From: Acidobacteriota bacterium
Lineage (GTDB): Bacteria > Acidobacteriota > Terriglobia > Terriglobales > Acidobacteriaceae
DNA length: 64,000 bases
Reading direction: 5' to 3'
Assembly (NCBI GenBank): GCA_003225175.1
Contig: QIBA01000036.1
Location: 62,001 to 126,000, forward strand
Positions 17,303-26,140 of the stretch are shown here, piece after piece. The notes beneath the pieces are model-generated. The model saw only the letters and a program-made list of their open reading frames with translations, searched no databases and was not told the origin of the DNA. Made by a program: the position numbers and the translations under genes. Every line of letters begins with the position of its first letter. Position 1 is the first letter of the stretch.

Positions 17303-18792
17303 GTGAATTCTCCGATTTCCTTGACCTTGCGTCGGAGCGAGTTGGCGGCCGCGTACTTGCTGCGAACGACGATTTCTTTGCTCCCAAAGAAAATCTGATC
17401 AAAGCAGCCAAGCCGATTTGGTTGGAGGACAAATACAGTGATCGGGGCAAGTGGATGGACGGCTGGGAATCACGCCGTCGTCGCACTCCCGGACACGATT
17501 GGTGCATTCTGCAACTGGGAATATCAGGCGTAATCTCTCAGATCGTCGTTGACACCAGCTACTTCCGCGGTAACTTTCCGGAATCATGCTCCTTAGAAGC
17601 TTGCGCGATCGAGCAATCAAATGTTGACCTGGCTGGTGGCACGCCGTGGACTGAACTGCTTTCTCGATCGCAGCTTCAGGGAGACAGTCAGAATACCTTC
17701 ACCATAACTGATCCTCATCGCTACACTCATGTACGTTTAAATATCTACCCTGACGGCGGTGTGGCCCGGCTTCGCGTCTTCGGAGAAGCTGTTCCTAAAC
17801 TGGAAGGTGCTCTCAACTCCGCCGACTTGAACGACCTTGCCGCCCTGACGAACGGTGGGCGAGTGCTGGATTGCAGCGACAGATTCTTTAGCGCTCCACA
17901 GAACTTGCTCATGCCTGATCCCAGCTCCGGCATGCACGATGGGTGGGAGACAAAACGCCGTCGTGGCCCAGGTCACGACTGGGTAATAATTCAACTCGGG
18001 GTTGCAGGAGCGGTTCAGGCAATCGAGGTCGACACTTCATATTTCAAAGGTAATTTCCCAGAGAGCTGCTCGCTGGAAATCTGCGCGCATGAATCCCGAG
18101 CCTCAGATCTCGCGAATTGTTCATGGAGTGAATTGCTCTCACGCACATCACTTAGCGCAGACTCTGTTCATCGCTTCCAAGTCGAAGGACAAATGGTAGC
18201 GACTCACGTGCGCTTCAACATCTATCCAGATGGGGGAGTGGCACGGCTGCGCGTCTACGGAGTGCCCCAAAAATGCGCTCTGACCAAGGCTCGTTTGCGC
18301 TGGCTGAATGCATTGCCCGATTACGCAGCGAGCAGCGTCCTGCTGAACTGCTGCGGTTCGCTCAAATGGGCAGTAGCAATGACCGAGCACCGGCCATTCG
18401 CGGATCTCAAGCAACTGACGGATCAGCACGCGGCAAGTTGCGAGCGAATGACGCCTGATGACTGGAAGGAAGCGTTCGCTAGTCATCCGCAGATCGGCGA
18501 AGAAAAAGAGAGCATCAGTAGCGGACAGGCACGGCGCTGGTCACAACAGGAGCAGTCTCGAGCAGCGGTGGCCTCGCTTCAAGTCCGAAATGCGCTACAA
18601 CGGCGCAATCAGGAATATTATGAGCGCTTCGGGTACATCTTCATCGTGTGCGCGAGTGAAAAATCGGCTGAGGAGATCTTAGAGCTGCTGACCGATCGAC
18701 TCAGCAATGATGCCGCACGCGAGCTTCAGGTCGCCGCCGGTGAACAGAAGAAGATCACGCAACTTCGATTGCAGAAGCTCATCGAGGCATGA
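17299..18792 (+). CDS. fusion: allantoicase + OHCU decarboxylase
   Basis: A 497-residue protein joining two purine-degradation enzymes. Residues 1 to about 330 are allantoicase, with its usual internal duplication: each half has GWE.(R/K)RRR.PGHDW, VDTSYF(R/K)GNFPESCSLE and HVR(L/F)NIYPDGGVARLRV. It hydrolyses allantoate to ureidoglycolate and urea. Residues about 335-497 are 2-oxo-4-hydroxy-4-carboxy-5-ureidoimidazoline decarboxylase: MTEHRPFADLKQL, SHPQIGEEKES and YYERFGYIFIVCAS. This domain converts OHCU to S-allantoin. The two activities act non-consecutively, two steps apart, so the fusion is about co-supply and not direct channelling between adjacent steps. The gene overlaps allantoinase by 4 bases. 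Confidence 0.9.
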   Translation: MSEFSDFLDLASERVGGRVLAANDDFFAPKENLIKAAKPIWLEDKYSDRGKWMDGWESRRRRTPGHDWCILQLGISGVISQIVVDTSYFRGNFPESCSLEACAIEQSNVDLAGGTPWTELLSRSQLQGDSQNTFTITDPHRYTHVRLNIYPDGGVARLRVFGEAVPKLEGALNSADLNDLAALTNGGRVLDCSDRFFSAPQNLLMPDPSSGMHDGWETKRRRGPGHDWVIIQLGVAGAVQAIEVDTSYFKGNFPESCSLEICAHESRASDLANCSWSELLSRTSLSADSVHRFQVEGQMVATHVRFNIYPDGGVARLRVYGVPQKCALTKARLRWLNALPDYAASSVLLNCCGSLKWAVAMTEHRPFADLKQLTDQHAASCERMTPDDWKEAFASHPQIGEEKESISSGQARRWSQQEQSRAAVASLQVRNALQRRNQEYYERFGYIFIVCASEKSAEEILELLTDRLSNDAARELQVAAGEQKKITQLRLQKLIEA

Positions 18793-18806
18793 TCTTCTGA
18801 AATAAC

Positions 18807-19154
18807 ATGACCGACCGTTCCAGCCCGATTACGACTCACGTCCTCGATACGGCGCGAGGAGAACCGGCTGCCGGCATTCCGGTTTCACTTCATTTGCACT
18901 CGGACGGCACATGGCGAGAGCTTGCCCGCGGAGTGACGAACCGCGACGGACGACTGATGGATTTGCTTGGGGAATCGAAGCTGCAGCGAGGAAAATACCG
19001 GCTCACCTTCGAGACTGGTCACTATTTGTCCGGTCTGGGAGGTTCCTTCTTTCCCGAGGTAGAAGTAATCTTTGAGATCCACGATCCCGCGCAGCACTAT
19101 CACGTTCCGCTATTGCTTAGTCCATACGGATACGCTACTTATCGAGGCAGCTAG
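18807..19154 (+). CDS. uraH: 5-hydroxyisourate hydrolase (transthyretin-like)
   Basis: A 115-residue HIU hydrolase, which opens 5-hydroxyisourate, the uricase product, to OHCU. It shows the N-terminal THVLDTARGEPAAGIPV with the catalytic-type His, the central NRDGR arginine, and YHVPLLLSPYGYATYRGS with the family C-terminal signature YRGS. The length fits the bacterial enzyme without a leader. It starts 14 bases after the allantoicase fusion and ends three bases before the uricase ATG. Confidence 0.95.
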   Translation: MTDRSSPITTHVLDTARGEPAAGIPVSLHLHSDGTWRELARGVTNRDGRLMDLLGESKLQRGKYRLTFETGHYLSGLGGSFFPEVEVIFEIHDPAQHYHVPLLLSPYGYATYRGS

Positions 19155-19157
19155 CCG

Positions 19158-20003
19158 ATGAGCTTCGAACTCATCGCCAACAACTATGGCAAGTCGCGCG
19201 TGCGCCTGCTGCGTGTTACTCGAAGCGGTGCGCAGCACGAGATCAAAGACATCTCTGTAGACATTCGCTTCGAGGGCGACTTCGATGCCGTGCACACGAA
19301 GGGAGACAACAGCAAGGTTCTACCCACCGACACGATGAAGAACACCGTGTATGCGCTGGCAGCACAGCATCCGGTGGGCGAGATAGAACACTTCGGAACG
19401 GGATTAGTATCCCACTTTCTCGCAAACAATGCGCAGGTCACTGCGGTGACTGTGAGCATCTCCGAACATCACTGGTCGCGCATTCCAGCCGAAGCGAAGC
19501 CGCACCCTACAGCGTTCATTTCGGGAGGCAACGAGCGTCGTACCGCTATTGCATCGGGAAGTCGCGAAAGAATGACTCTCTCAGCCGGAATCGAAGATCT
19601 CCTGGTCATGAGAACTGCAGGCTCCGCCTTTGACGGGTTCCTCAAGGATAGCTTTACGACTCTGCCGGAGACTCGAGATCGCATACTTGCAACCGTGGTG
19701 AAGGCAGAGTGGGACTATCGGGTTGAGGATGCTAGTTTTGGCTTGTGCTGGACAACGGTCCGAGAGGCGTTGTTGGAGACGTTCGCGAACCATGTGAGTG
19801 AATCTGTGCAGCACACGCTTTATGCGATGGCCGAAGCCGCCCTGGAACGCTGCGATCAACTCAGCGAGATACGTCTGTCAATGCCGAACAAACATCATTT
19901 GGCGTTCGATGTGTCCCGCTTTGGAATCGATAATCGCAATGAGGTTTTCGTTCCGACTGACGAACCGTACGGTATGATCGAGGCAACTCTACGGAGAACG
20001 TAG
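19158..20003 (+). CDS. urate oxidase (uricase)
   Basis: A 281-residue cofactor-free uricase that oxidises urate to 5-hydroxyisourate. Expected active-site elements are visible: NNYGKSRVRLLRV (catalytic Lys), PTDTMKNTVYALA (Thr of the Thr-Lys pair), the oxygen-site region VSISEHHWSRI, and MPNKHHLAFD (His). The end, EVFVPTDEPYGMIEATLRR, is typical of the family. It is the last enzyme of the purine operon. Only 154 nt separate the Xdh operon's other members in total, consistent with one transcript. Confidence 0.95.
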   Translation: MSFELIANNYGKSRVRLLRVTRSGAQHEIKDISVDIRFEGDFDAVHTKGDNSKVLPTDTMKNTVYALAAQHPVGEIEHFGTGLVSHFLANNAQVTAVTVSISEHHWSRIPAEAKPHPTAFISGGNERRTAIASGSRERMTLSAGIEDLLVMRTAGSAFDGFLKDSFTTLPETRDRILATVVKAEWDYRVEDASFGLCWTTVREALLETFANHVSESVQHTLYAMAEAALERCDQLSEIRLSMPNKHHLAFDVSRFGIDNRNEVFVPTDEPYGMIEATLRRT

Positions 20004-20083
20004 GGCTCGAGGAGAAAAGATCGGGCATCAGCTGGGTGTAGAATTTCTGGGCTGTGATTCTGCCGTGATCCGGGAGGTGCGGT

Positions 20084-20248
20084 ATGCCTCGCTACGAATT
20101 CTTCTGCGAAGATTGCCAGAAGCCGTTCGAAATCATTCTTACTCTTAGCGAATACGAGAAAGGTGACGTGCACTGCCCAACCTGCGGCACGCAACACGTT
20201 CACCAGGATGCCACCGCGTTTTTCGCCGTGACGTCGAAAAAAAGCTGA
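20084..20248 (+). CDS. FmdB-like small zinc-ribbon protein
   Basis: A 54-residue protein starting MPRYEFFCEDC, with Cys8/Cys11 and Cys31/Cys34 (CPTCGT) forming a zinc-ribbon knuckle pair. This is the FmdB/CxxC_CXXC_SSSS pattern, of regulatory or unknown function. GGGAGG lies eight bases before the ATG. It follows uricase by 80 bases and may be the last gene of the purine operon or an independent gene; nothing in the sequence decides this. It ends in a Lys/Ser tail, without the long serine run of some homologues. Confidence 0.75.
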   Translation: MPRYEFFCEDCQKPFEIILTLSEYEKGDVHCPTCGTQHVHQDATAFFAVTSKKS

Positions 20249-20391
20249 GCTGTTGCTCAGGCTGATCTCGCTGCCTGGATGTGTTGTCCCATTCGGGGGC
20301 CTTCCCCAATCCGAGAGTGATTCCTCGTCTCAATTCCAAAGCAGCTACAATAATCGTTAAAGGGATCAGCAACTAGCTCTGATCGTCTGTC

Positions 20392-21762
20392 GTGAGAACC
20401 AGCATTTTTGAAATCTTCAAGATTGGTGTAGGGCCTTCGAGTTCCCATACTGGAGGCCCGATGCGGGCTGCTCGCGATTTCGTGGATCGCATCGCGCAAG
20501 CTGGAGATCTTGAAAAAGTTTCACGGCTCGGAATCGAGTTGTTTGGCTCCCTGGCACTAACCGGTCGAGGACACGCCACTGATCGCGCAATCATTCTTGG
20601 ATTGCTCGGCGAGTGTCCGGCCGACGTCGATCCCGCCAACATCGAGTCTCTGGTTAACGAGGTTCGCAGCGGCAGAACGATTCGATTGCTGCATCGTCAT
20701 CCGATCAGGTTTGAAGAAAGTACCGACCTCGTCTTTCGCACCACTGAGGTGCTACCAGGACACTCCAACGGTATGCGCTTCACCGCTTTTGCAGCGAATG
20801 GGTCTGTAGTCGATACGCAGATCTACTACTCGGTTGGCGGCGGCTTCATCAGCCGGGAGGGCGAAAAACCGAGTCATGCCATCGGGACAGTGAAACGAGC
20901 AGTACCGTATCCGTTCTCGAGCGCAGCTGACTTGCTCTGCATCGGTGAAGAGCGCCGAATCTCAATGTGGGAAATTGCGCTTGCGAATGAAAGGGTTTGG
21001 AGAAGTGAAGCAGAGATCAAGCAGCGACTCGACGAAATTCATCAAACGATGGAAGCCTGCATCGATCGAGGGTTGCGCACAGAAGGTATTCTCCCCGGTG
21101 GCCTTAGGGTCCGACGCCGCGCTCCCCATCTTTTTCAAAAGCTCAGCAAGCAGAGTAGCTCCGATCCGCTCGCCCCGATGGACTGGGTGAACGCCTTCGC
21201 CATGGCGGTCAACGAGGAGAACGCCGCGGGGGGTCGCGTCGTGACCGCTCCAACAAACGGTGCGGCTGGCATTATTCCGGCGGTTGGCCGCTATTATCTA
21301 CGTTTCATTCGCGGCAGTACCCCTGAAGGTATATTTCGCTACTTACTCACTGCGGGTGCGATTGGGATCTTGTACAAAGAGAACGCTTCAATTTCTGGGG
21401 CGGAGGTGGGCTGCCAGGGAGAAGTTGGGGTTGCCTGCTCAATGGCAGCTGGGGGGTTAGTCGCAGCGCTCAGTGGCAGCAACGCGCAGATTGAATATGC
21501 AGCCGAAATCGGCATGGAACACAATCTCGGGATGACGTGCGATCCGATCGGCGGACTTGTCCAGATTCCTTGCATCGAGCGTAATGCTATGGGATCAGTG
21601 AAGGCCATCAATGCTGCCCGAATGGCGATGAGCGAGACCGGCGAACACAAAGTTTCCCTGGACCAGGTAATCGAGACAATGTATCGCACCGGCCAGGATA
21701 TGCAATCTCGCTACAAAGAAACGTCACTCGGCGGACTCGCACTCAACATTATCGAGTGCTAG
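20392..21762 (+). CDS. sdaA: L-serine ammonia-lyase (single-chain, Fe-S)
   Basis: A 456-residue L-serine dehydratase producing pyruvate and ammonia. The N-terminal beta domain starts with [23 protein letters not shown]. The alpha domain carries the Fe-S cluster region with [16 protein letters not shown] and [20 protein letters not shown], plus the [10 protein letters not shown] substrate loop. It starts at GTG 20392; no strong ribosome binding site is evident. The gene is monocistronic between the FmdB-like gene and the phosphoesterase lipoprotein. It feeds nitrogen metabolism but shows no specific link to the purine operon. Confidence 0.93.
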   Translation: MRTSIFEIFKIGVGPSSSHTGGPMRAARDFVDRIAQAGDLEKVSRLGIELFGSLALTGRGHATDRAIILGLLGECPADVDPANIESLVNEVRSGRTIRLLHRHPIRFEESTDLVFRTTEVLPGHSNGMRFTAFAANGSVVDTQIYYSVGGGFISREGEKPSHAIGTVKRAVPYPFSSAADLLCIGEERRISMWEIALANERVWRSEAEIKQRLDEIHQTMEACIDRGLRTEGILPGGLRVRRRAPHLFQKLSKQSSSDPLAPMDWVNAFAMAVNEENAAGGRVVTAPTNGAAGIIPAVGRYYLRFIRGSTPEGIFRYLLTAGAIGILYKENASISGAEVGCQGEVGVACSMAAGGLVAALSGSNAQIEYAAEIGMEHNLGMTCDPIGGLVQIPCIERNAMGSVKAINAARMAMSETGEHKVSLDQVIETMYRTGQDMQSRYKETSLGGLALNIIEC

Positions 21763-21934
21763 GAGGCGGCATCGATTTGACCGACTCTTCCCGCACATTC
21801 ATCGGGCCGTAACACACTCAGAAGAAAAGGAAAGTTGGCACCAAAGGCGTCTGCGCGCCCCGCGACTGGCAACTTGCCAAGTTGCTGCTCCATCCGAGAA
21901 CTCAGCACGTCACATTCTGGTGGTAGAGGGCCAT

Positions 21935-24007
21935 ATGTTTGGGTTTCGAGTCTGTCGTACGCTGGGCGCACTCATTGTATCGCTTTCATTGCTGCTGCTA
22001 ATAGGTTGTTTGGGATTGAGCGGCAGTCACAACAATAACGGCGGAGGCAACCCCGTAACGAATCCAAATCCCAATCCGAACCCGAACCCAACGCCCACTC
22101 CAACTCCTACGCCAATTTCCACGAACCCCACGGCAACCATTACGGTGACACCGGCCACGGTGCAGCAGGGAGACAAGGTGACTGTGAGTTGGCAAACTCA
22201 GAATGCGACTTCCGTGTCCCTCGCCCAAAACGGGACACTCGTTCGGCTCGATGGTAATCCGCTGTCGTCGCCGGGAATGCAGTTTACACTCAACACAGTC
22301 GGGACCGCGACATTTACGCTGACGGCCACAGGGGCGGCAGGAACAAGTGCTGCGACTGCGTCGGGAACGGTTACCGTAACCGCTCCACCACCACCTGAAG
22401 GACCAACAGCTACTCTGACCGCCACTCCGACCACGGTCACGGCGGGACAATCGGTTACACTCCAGTGGACCACGAGCAACGCAAATTCCATCACATTGAC
22501 CCAGAATGGGAAAGATGTCATGGTTGGCGCCGGACAAACCTCAACCGTTGTCACCTTGAACGATGTTGGAACCGTCAACTTCGTTCTAACCGTGACCGGC
22601 GCTCAAGGAGCCAGAGCGATAGCGCAAGCTTCGGTGCAGGTAACGCCTGCAACTTCGCCGGGAGATGTCAGGGCGGTGAATCACATCATCTTCCTGGCGC
22701 AGGAGAACCGCAGCTTCGATACCTATTTTGGCAAATTGAACGAATACCGGGCCAAGTTCGGGTTGCCCGCGGAAGTGGACGGACTGCCGGACGATTGCAG
22801 CAGCACGAACTCCGACTGGACTAAGCCCTGCGGAGCCATGAATAAAGCTCCGAATTCCGCGGGATTCCCCACGACTCCAATCTACGCCTTTCATCTCAAG
22901 ACGATGTGCATTGAGAACACGAGCGCAGATTGGATCGTCTCCCGCTGGGCGTTTAACGCAGAAGACCCATCCTCCGATACTCCGCGGATGGACGGCTTTG
23001 TGATCGGCGCCGCCAGTGCGACGGCGGGAGCGCCCGGCACGAATCCCACAATTCCCGACAAACAAGGCATTCGTGCCATGGGCTTCTACACGGCACAGGA
23101 TCTCGCGTATCACTACTGGCTCGCCACTCAGTTCGGTGTTTCGGATCGCTGGTTTGCTCCGGCGCCTGCCAGGACCGATCCCAATCGCTACTATCTCGTT
23201 GGAGCAACCTCGGGAGGATATGCGTATCCCATGGCGGGAAGCGAACCTACCATCCAAGGTCCGACAATATTCGATCGTCTGCAGGCCGCCGGAGTTTCCT
23301 GGAAGATCTACAGCGACGAACTGTACACATCGGCCGCCGCCTTCACAGGCTTTATGAGTAGATTCGGACCCAATGGCGCGAGCCCCCACATATTCAAGCT
23401 TGCACAGTTCGACACCGACGTTGCGAATGGAACACTCCCCGCCGTGGCGTACATCGAACGCGCTGACAACGACGAGCATCCCGGCGTCCTCGACAATATT
23501 CAAGCCGGCGTGAAAGACACCGCCCACTTTATCAACGAGCTGATGCACAGCTCAGCGTGGAAGGACTCGGTCTTCATCCTCACCTTCGACGAGGGCGGCG
23601 GTTTGTACGATCACGTGCCCCCTCCGACGAATGTACCCAGCCCTGATGGCATTAAACCGGTGGACATTTGTATTAGTGCTTCTGATCCACGATGTTCGAA
23701 CGCGCACCTTACGCATGGAACTCCCCCATTTGACCCCGACGGGGACTTCACGCGCTTCGGATTCCGCGTTCCCACAATCGTGATTTCCCCGTTCAGCAGG
23801 CCACACTACGTCTCTCATCGACAGACGGATTCGACATCATGGCTGGCATTCGTGGAAACGCGATTCAACTTGAAGCCCTTGACGGCGCGCGATGCGTACG
23901 TGTCGAACCTGTTGGACTTCTTCGATTTCACCAACGCGCCGTGGAAGACGCCACCGAGCAATCCCCCGGGAACTCCAATTGGTGCGTGTTATGACGGGCT
24001 GCCGTAA
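21935..24007 (+). CDS. phosphoesterase-family lipoprotein (phospholipase C / acid phosphatase type)
   Basis: About 690 residues from ATG 21935, which is preferred over the in-frame GTG at 21920 because TAGAGGG precedes it. The signal sequence ends in lipobox LIGC with Cys25, so it is a likely lipoprotein. A low-complexity NPNPNP/TPTPTP linker follows, then two Ig-like repeats (about residues 65-235). The catalytic domain starts VNHIIFLAQENRSFDTYFGKL, the hallmark of the phosphoesterase family (PF04185) that includes phospholipase C and AcpA-type acid phosphatases. Further motifs are WFAPAPARTDPNR and FDEGGGLYDHVPPP. The substrate (phospholipid or phosphomonoester) cannot be told from sequence. 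Confidence 0.88.
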   Translation: MFGFRVCRTLGALIVSLSLLLLIGCLGLSGSHNNNGGGNPVTNPNPNPNPNPTPTPTPTPISTNPTATITVTPATVQQGDKVTVSWQTQNATSVSLAQNGTLVRLDGNPLSSPGMQFTLNTVGTATFTLTATGAAGTSAATASGTVTVTAPPPPEGPTATLTATPTTVTAGQSVTLQWTTSNANSITLTQNGKDVMVGAGQTSTVVTLNDVGTVNFVLTVTGAQGARAIAQASVQVTPATSPGDVRAVNHIIFLAQENRSFDTYFGKLNEYRAKFGLPAEVDGLPDDCSSTNSDWTKPCGAMNKAPNSAGFPTTPIYAFHLKTMCIENTSADWIVSRWAFNAEDPSSDTPRMDGFVIGAASATAGAPGTNPTIPDKQGIRAMGFYTAQDLAYHYWLATQFGVSDRWFAPAPARTDPNRYYLVGATSGGYAYPMAGSEPTIQGPTIFDRLQAAGVSWKIYSDELYTSAAAFTGFMSRFGPNGASPHIFKLAQFDTDVANGTLPAVAYIERADNDEHPGVLDNIQAGVKDTAHFINELMHSSAWKDSVFILTFDEGGGLYDHVPPPTNVPSPDGIKPVDICISASDPRCSNAHLTHGTPPFDPDGDFTRFGFRVPTIVISPFSRPHYVSHRQTDSTSWLAFVETRFNLKPLTARDAYVSNLLDFFDFTNAPWKTPPSNPPGTPIGACYDGLP

Positions 24008-24029
24008 AGGTGACGTAGAGGCGCAAGAT

Positions 24030-24047
24030 TCTGAGTCTCTACTCAGA
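24030..24047. terminator. possible bidirectional terminator hairpin
   Basis: TCTGAGT (24030-24036) and ACTCAGA (24041-24047) form a perfect 7-bp stem with loop CTCT, lying between the ends of the convergent phosphoesterase and CDP-alcohol genes. There is no clear T-run, so efficiency is doubtful. Confidence 0.4.
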
Positions 24048-24740
24048 TCAGGCAGAGATGGCGGGATTCAATTTGGGACGCTGTTCTTTCGGCTTTGACT
24101 CGGCCGCAATTGCCTGTGTCTTCAGTTCCTGCTCTGTCAGCGGCTTCATTTGCTGGTACGTGTACCACATTCGATGGATGACCGTGATAGTCGACAGCAC
24201 TGCGATCACCCACAGCACCGGAGCCATACGGTTGAACAAAGCACCGATAAGCACCAGCACGATTCGCTCCGGCCGCTCGAGAAAGCCCACTTTGCAATTC
24301 GGGATCAGCGACTCTGCGCGGGCACGCGTGTAGCTGACCATCACTGAAGTTGTCATTACAATTCCCACGAGCACAACATAGAAAAAGTGATTTGCGCGGG
24401 CGTAGCAAACAAGCAATCCAAAGAAGAGCGCGATGTCGCTATAACGGTCGATCACTGAGTCGAAAAACGCGCCAAAGGTCGTGACTTGATGGGTGGCGCG
24501 CGCAACTCGGCCATCGACCATGTCAAAGATGCCGGCCGCGAGGATCACTAGCCCGGCATAGAAGAAAAGCCTGGGCTGGCTGTCGCCGCTCGCGTATCCA
24601 AAAAGCACGCCGGCAATGATGTTGATGACCAGCCCCGTGAACGTAAGGATGTTCGGCGAAATGCGCGTGAGTGAGAGTCCACGCACGATGGCGTAGAGAA
24701 GCTTCCCGCATCCTCGGCCGAATGCGCCGGTCCAGCTCAT
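24048..24740 (-). CDS. CDP-alcohol phosphatidyltransferase family membrane enzyme
   Basis: A 230-residue polytopic membrane protein with the complete catalytic signature of the family: Asp73, Asp76-Gly77, Ala80-Arg81, Gly90, Asp94 and Asp98 (DMVDGRVAR ... G ... D ... D). Such enzymes displace CMP from a CDP-linked lipid using an alcohol such as glycerol 3-phosphate, inositol phosphate or serine. The acceptor is not decidable here; PgsA-type or inositol-phosphate-type are options. Its ATG immediately follows the greA stop, so it is co-transcribed with greA. Confidence 0.85.
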   Translation of the reverse strand: MSWTGAFGRGCGKLLYAIVRGLSLTRISPNILTFTGLVINIIAGVLFGYASGDSQPRLFFYAGLVILAAGIFDMVDGRVARATHQVTTFGAFFDSVIDRYSDIALFFGLLVCYARANHFFYVVLVGIVMTTSVMVSYTRARAESLIPNCKVGFLERPERIVLVLIGALFNRMAPVLWVIAVLSTITVIHRMWYTYQQMKPLTEQELKTQAIAAESKPKEQRPKLNPAISA

Positions 24741-25244
24741 CTAGTGTCCGCCCGAAGCGCCATTGCTTTCGGCCTGCTCCTGATCGTGGATAGTTGCGAG
24801 CTTCAGAATTTCCAGCTCGCGCTTGCCTGTGGGAGTTACCACCTCTACGACGTCGCCGACGCGTTTTCCCATGAGACTCTTCCCGATCGGCGAGGTGGTC
24901 GAGATCTTCCCGAGGGTAACGTCGGATTCTTCGCTGGTGACCAGCGTGTATTCGATCTTCTCGTCCTTCGTATTGTCGAAAACCTCGATGATAGAGCCGA
25001 ACGCTACGCGATCTTTGGGAATGTTGCTCAGGTTCACCAGCGACAGGTCGCCCATGCGTTTTTTGAGCTGGCCGAGGCGCGCGTTCACGAACTCCTGGCG
25101 CTGCTTAGCCATGTGGTACTCAGCGTTCTCGCTCAGGTCGCCGAGCGCTGCGGCCTTCTTGATTTCCTTTGGAAGCTCGTGGGCAAGCTCATGCTCCAGA
25201 GCCTTAATTTCTTCCAGCAATTTCTTCTTTACGTGTTCAGGCAT
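24741..25244 (-). CDS. greA: transcription elongation factor GreA/GreB family
   Basis: A 167-residue protein. The N-terminal coiled coil contains ALGDLSENAEYHMAKQRQEFV, with the acidic tip residues (D, E, E) that act in the RNA polymerase secondary channel to stimulate cleavage of backtracked RNA. The C-terminal domain contains VAFGSIIEV and TTSPIGKSLMGKRVGDVVEV. The tail (EQAESNGASGGH) is longer than in E. coli GreA. The gene is divergent from carD, another RNA-polymerase-associated factor, across 339 bases. Confidence 0.93.
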   Translation of the reverse strand: MPEHVKKKLLEEIKALEHELAHELPKEIKKAAALGDLSENAEYHMAKQRQEFVNARLGQLKKRMGDLSLVNLSNIPKDRVAFGSIIEVFDNTKDEKIEYTLVTSEESDVTLGKISTTSPIGKSLMGKRVGDVVEVVTPTGKRELEILKLATIHDQEQAESNGASGGH

Positions 25245-25509
25245 GGACCTCGCCGTTCCATCCGCGCCCGAGCGACACGGTGGGGATCAGGAATTAGGAC
25301 GATCTGAGCGACAATTCACCCTCCGCACTGGGAGGGGCGTACGCAGTATCGATAGATTTCCAAGCGATTATACTCCCCGCGACTCAGCCAATAAACAAAG
25401 CGACGCACCGACATTCACTCATCCCAAAGGACTTAACTAGACTGTCAGAAATTGGCGGCCTCGTTATCACAAGAAACGCATCATCTTGTCCGTAACACTG
25501 TGGAAAACA

Positions 25510-25538
25510 TTGACTTAACGGCACTTTGGGCGTATCTT
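25510..25538 (+). promoter_or_regulatory. sigma-70-type promoter for carD
   Basis: TTGACT at 25510-25515, a 17-base spacer, and TATCTT at 25533-25538. The predicted transcript would start near 25545, leaving a leader of about 40 nt before ATG 25584. This also argues against the longer upstream open frame being the true start. Confidence 0.65.
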
Positions 25539-25583
25539 TGCACATATAGCAGTACCCCGGTTCCCCCGCCCAAAGGTGCCTCA

Positions 25584-26108
25584 ATGAACCATGATTTCCA
25601 CATCGGTGACAAGGTAGTTTATCCCAACCACGGCGTAGGCATAGTAGAGCAGATCAGCAGTCGGACAATTGGCAGCATGGTGCAGAAGTATTATGAGCTG
25701 CACATCAAGGCAAGCAATCTGAGAGTTACGATCCCCTTCAGTAACGTGGCAGCCGTTGGCCTTCGCCGAGTCATTAAGAGCGCCGATATCGACCAAATTC
25801 TCGACATTCTGATCAACAGTAAGTGCGAGAACCACGCCGACTGGAAGTTCCGGTTCAAGGAAAACTCCGAAAAAATGCGGACCGGTTCGCTGCTGGACGT
25901 GGCCTATGTGCTCAAGAGCCTCTTGGTGCTAAACCAGACCAAAGCTCTTTCTTTCCGCGAGAAAAAGATGCTGGAACGCGCCCGCTACCTGCTGGTCAGT
26001 GAGATGGCGATGGCCAGGAACGTGGAAGAGACAGAAATGGAAGCGCTTCTGAATCGCGCGCTGGCCAAAGTAAAGCTGAAATTCCCTGAAGTGACTGCTG
26101 ACGCGTAA
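25584..26108 (+). CDS. carD: CarD/CdnL family transcriptional regulator
   Basis: A 174-residue protein from ATG 25584, which has AAAGGTG ahead of it. The N-terminal RNA-polymerase-interacting domain begins FHIGDKVVYPNHGVGIVEQI, the CarD_CdnL_TRCF signature. The helical C-terminal domain contains VAYVLKSLLVLNQTKALSFREKKMLERAR, the DNA-contacting region that stabilises open promoter complexes. The open frame continues 132 bases upstream, but that part covers the promoter and lacks family similarity. It is monocistronic, with its own promoter and a terminator. Confidence 0.93.
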   Translation: MNHDFHIGDKVVYPNHGVGIVEQISSRTIGSMVQKYYELHIKASNLRVTIPFSNVAAVGLRRVIKSADIDQILDILINSKCENHADWKFRFKENSEKMRTGSLLDVAYVLKSLLVLNQTKALSFREKKMLERARYLLVSEMAMARNVEETEMEALLNRALAKVKLKFPEVTADA

Positions 26109-26115
26109 GAATTGG

Positions 26116-26140
26116 AGTCCCGCTGCGAAGGCGGGACTTT
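26116..26140. terminator. terminator between carD and the AI-2E permease
   Basis: AGTCCCGC (26116-26123) and GCGGGACT (26131-26138) form a perfect 8-bp stem with a 7-base loop, followed by TTTA. It lies eight bases after the carD stop and touches the stop of the convergent permease gene, so it can serve carD and probably the other strand. Confidence 0.8.

Noticed and set aside
22586-23548. A 320-residue minus-strand frame inside the phosphoesterase gene
   Set aside because: It is opposite a gene with clear catalytic motifs and a signal peptide; no domain or start signal is seen.
25452-25583. N-terminal extension of CarD
   Set aside because: The region holds the carD promoter and does not resemble the CarD family.
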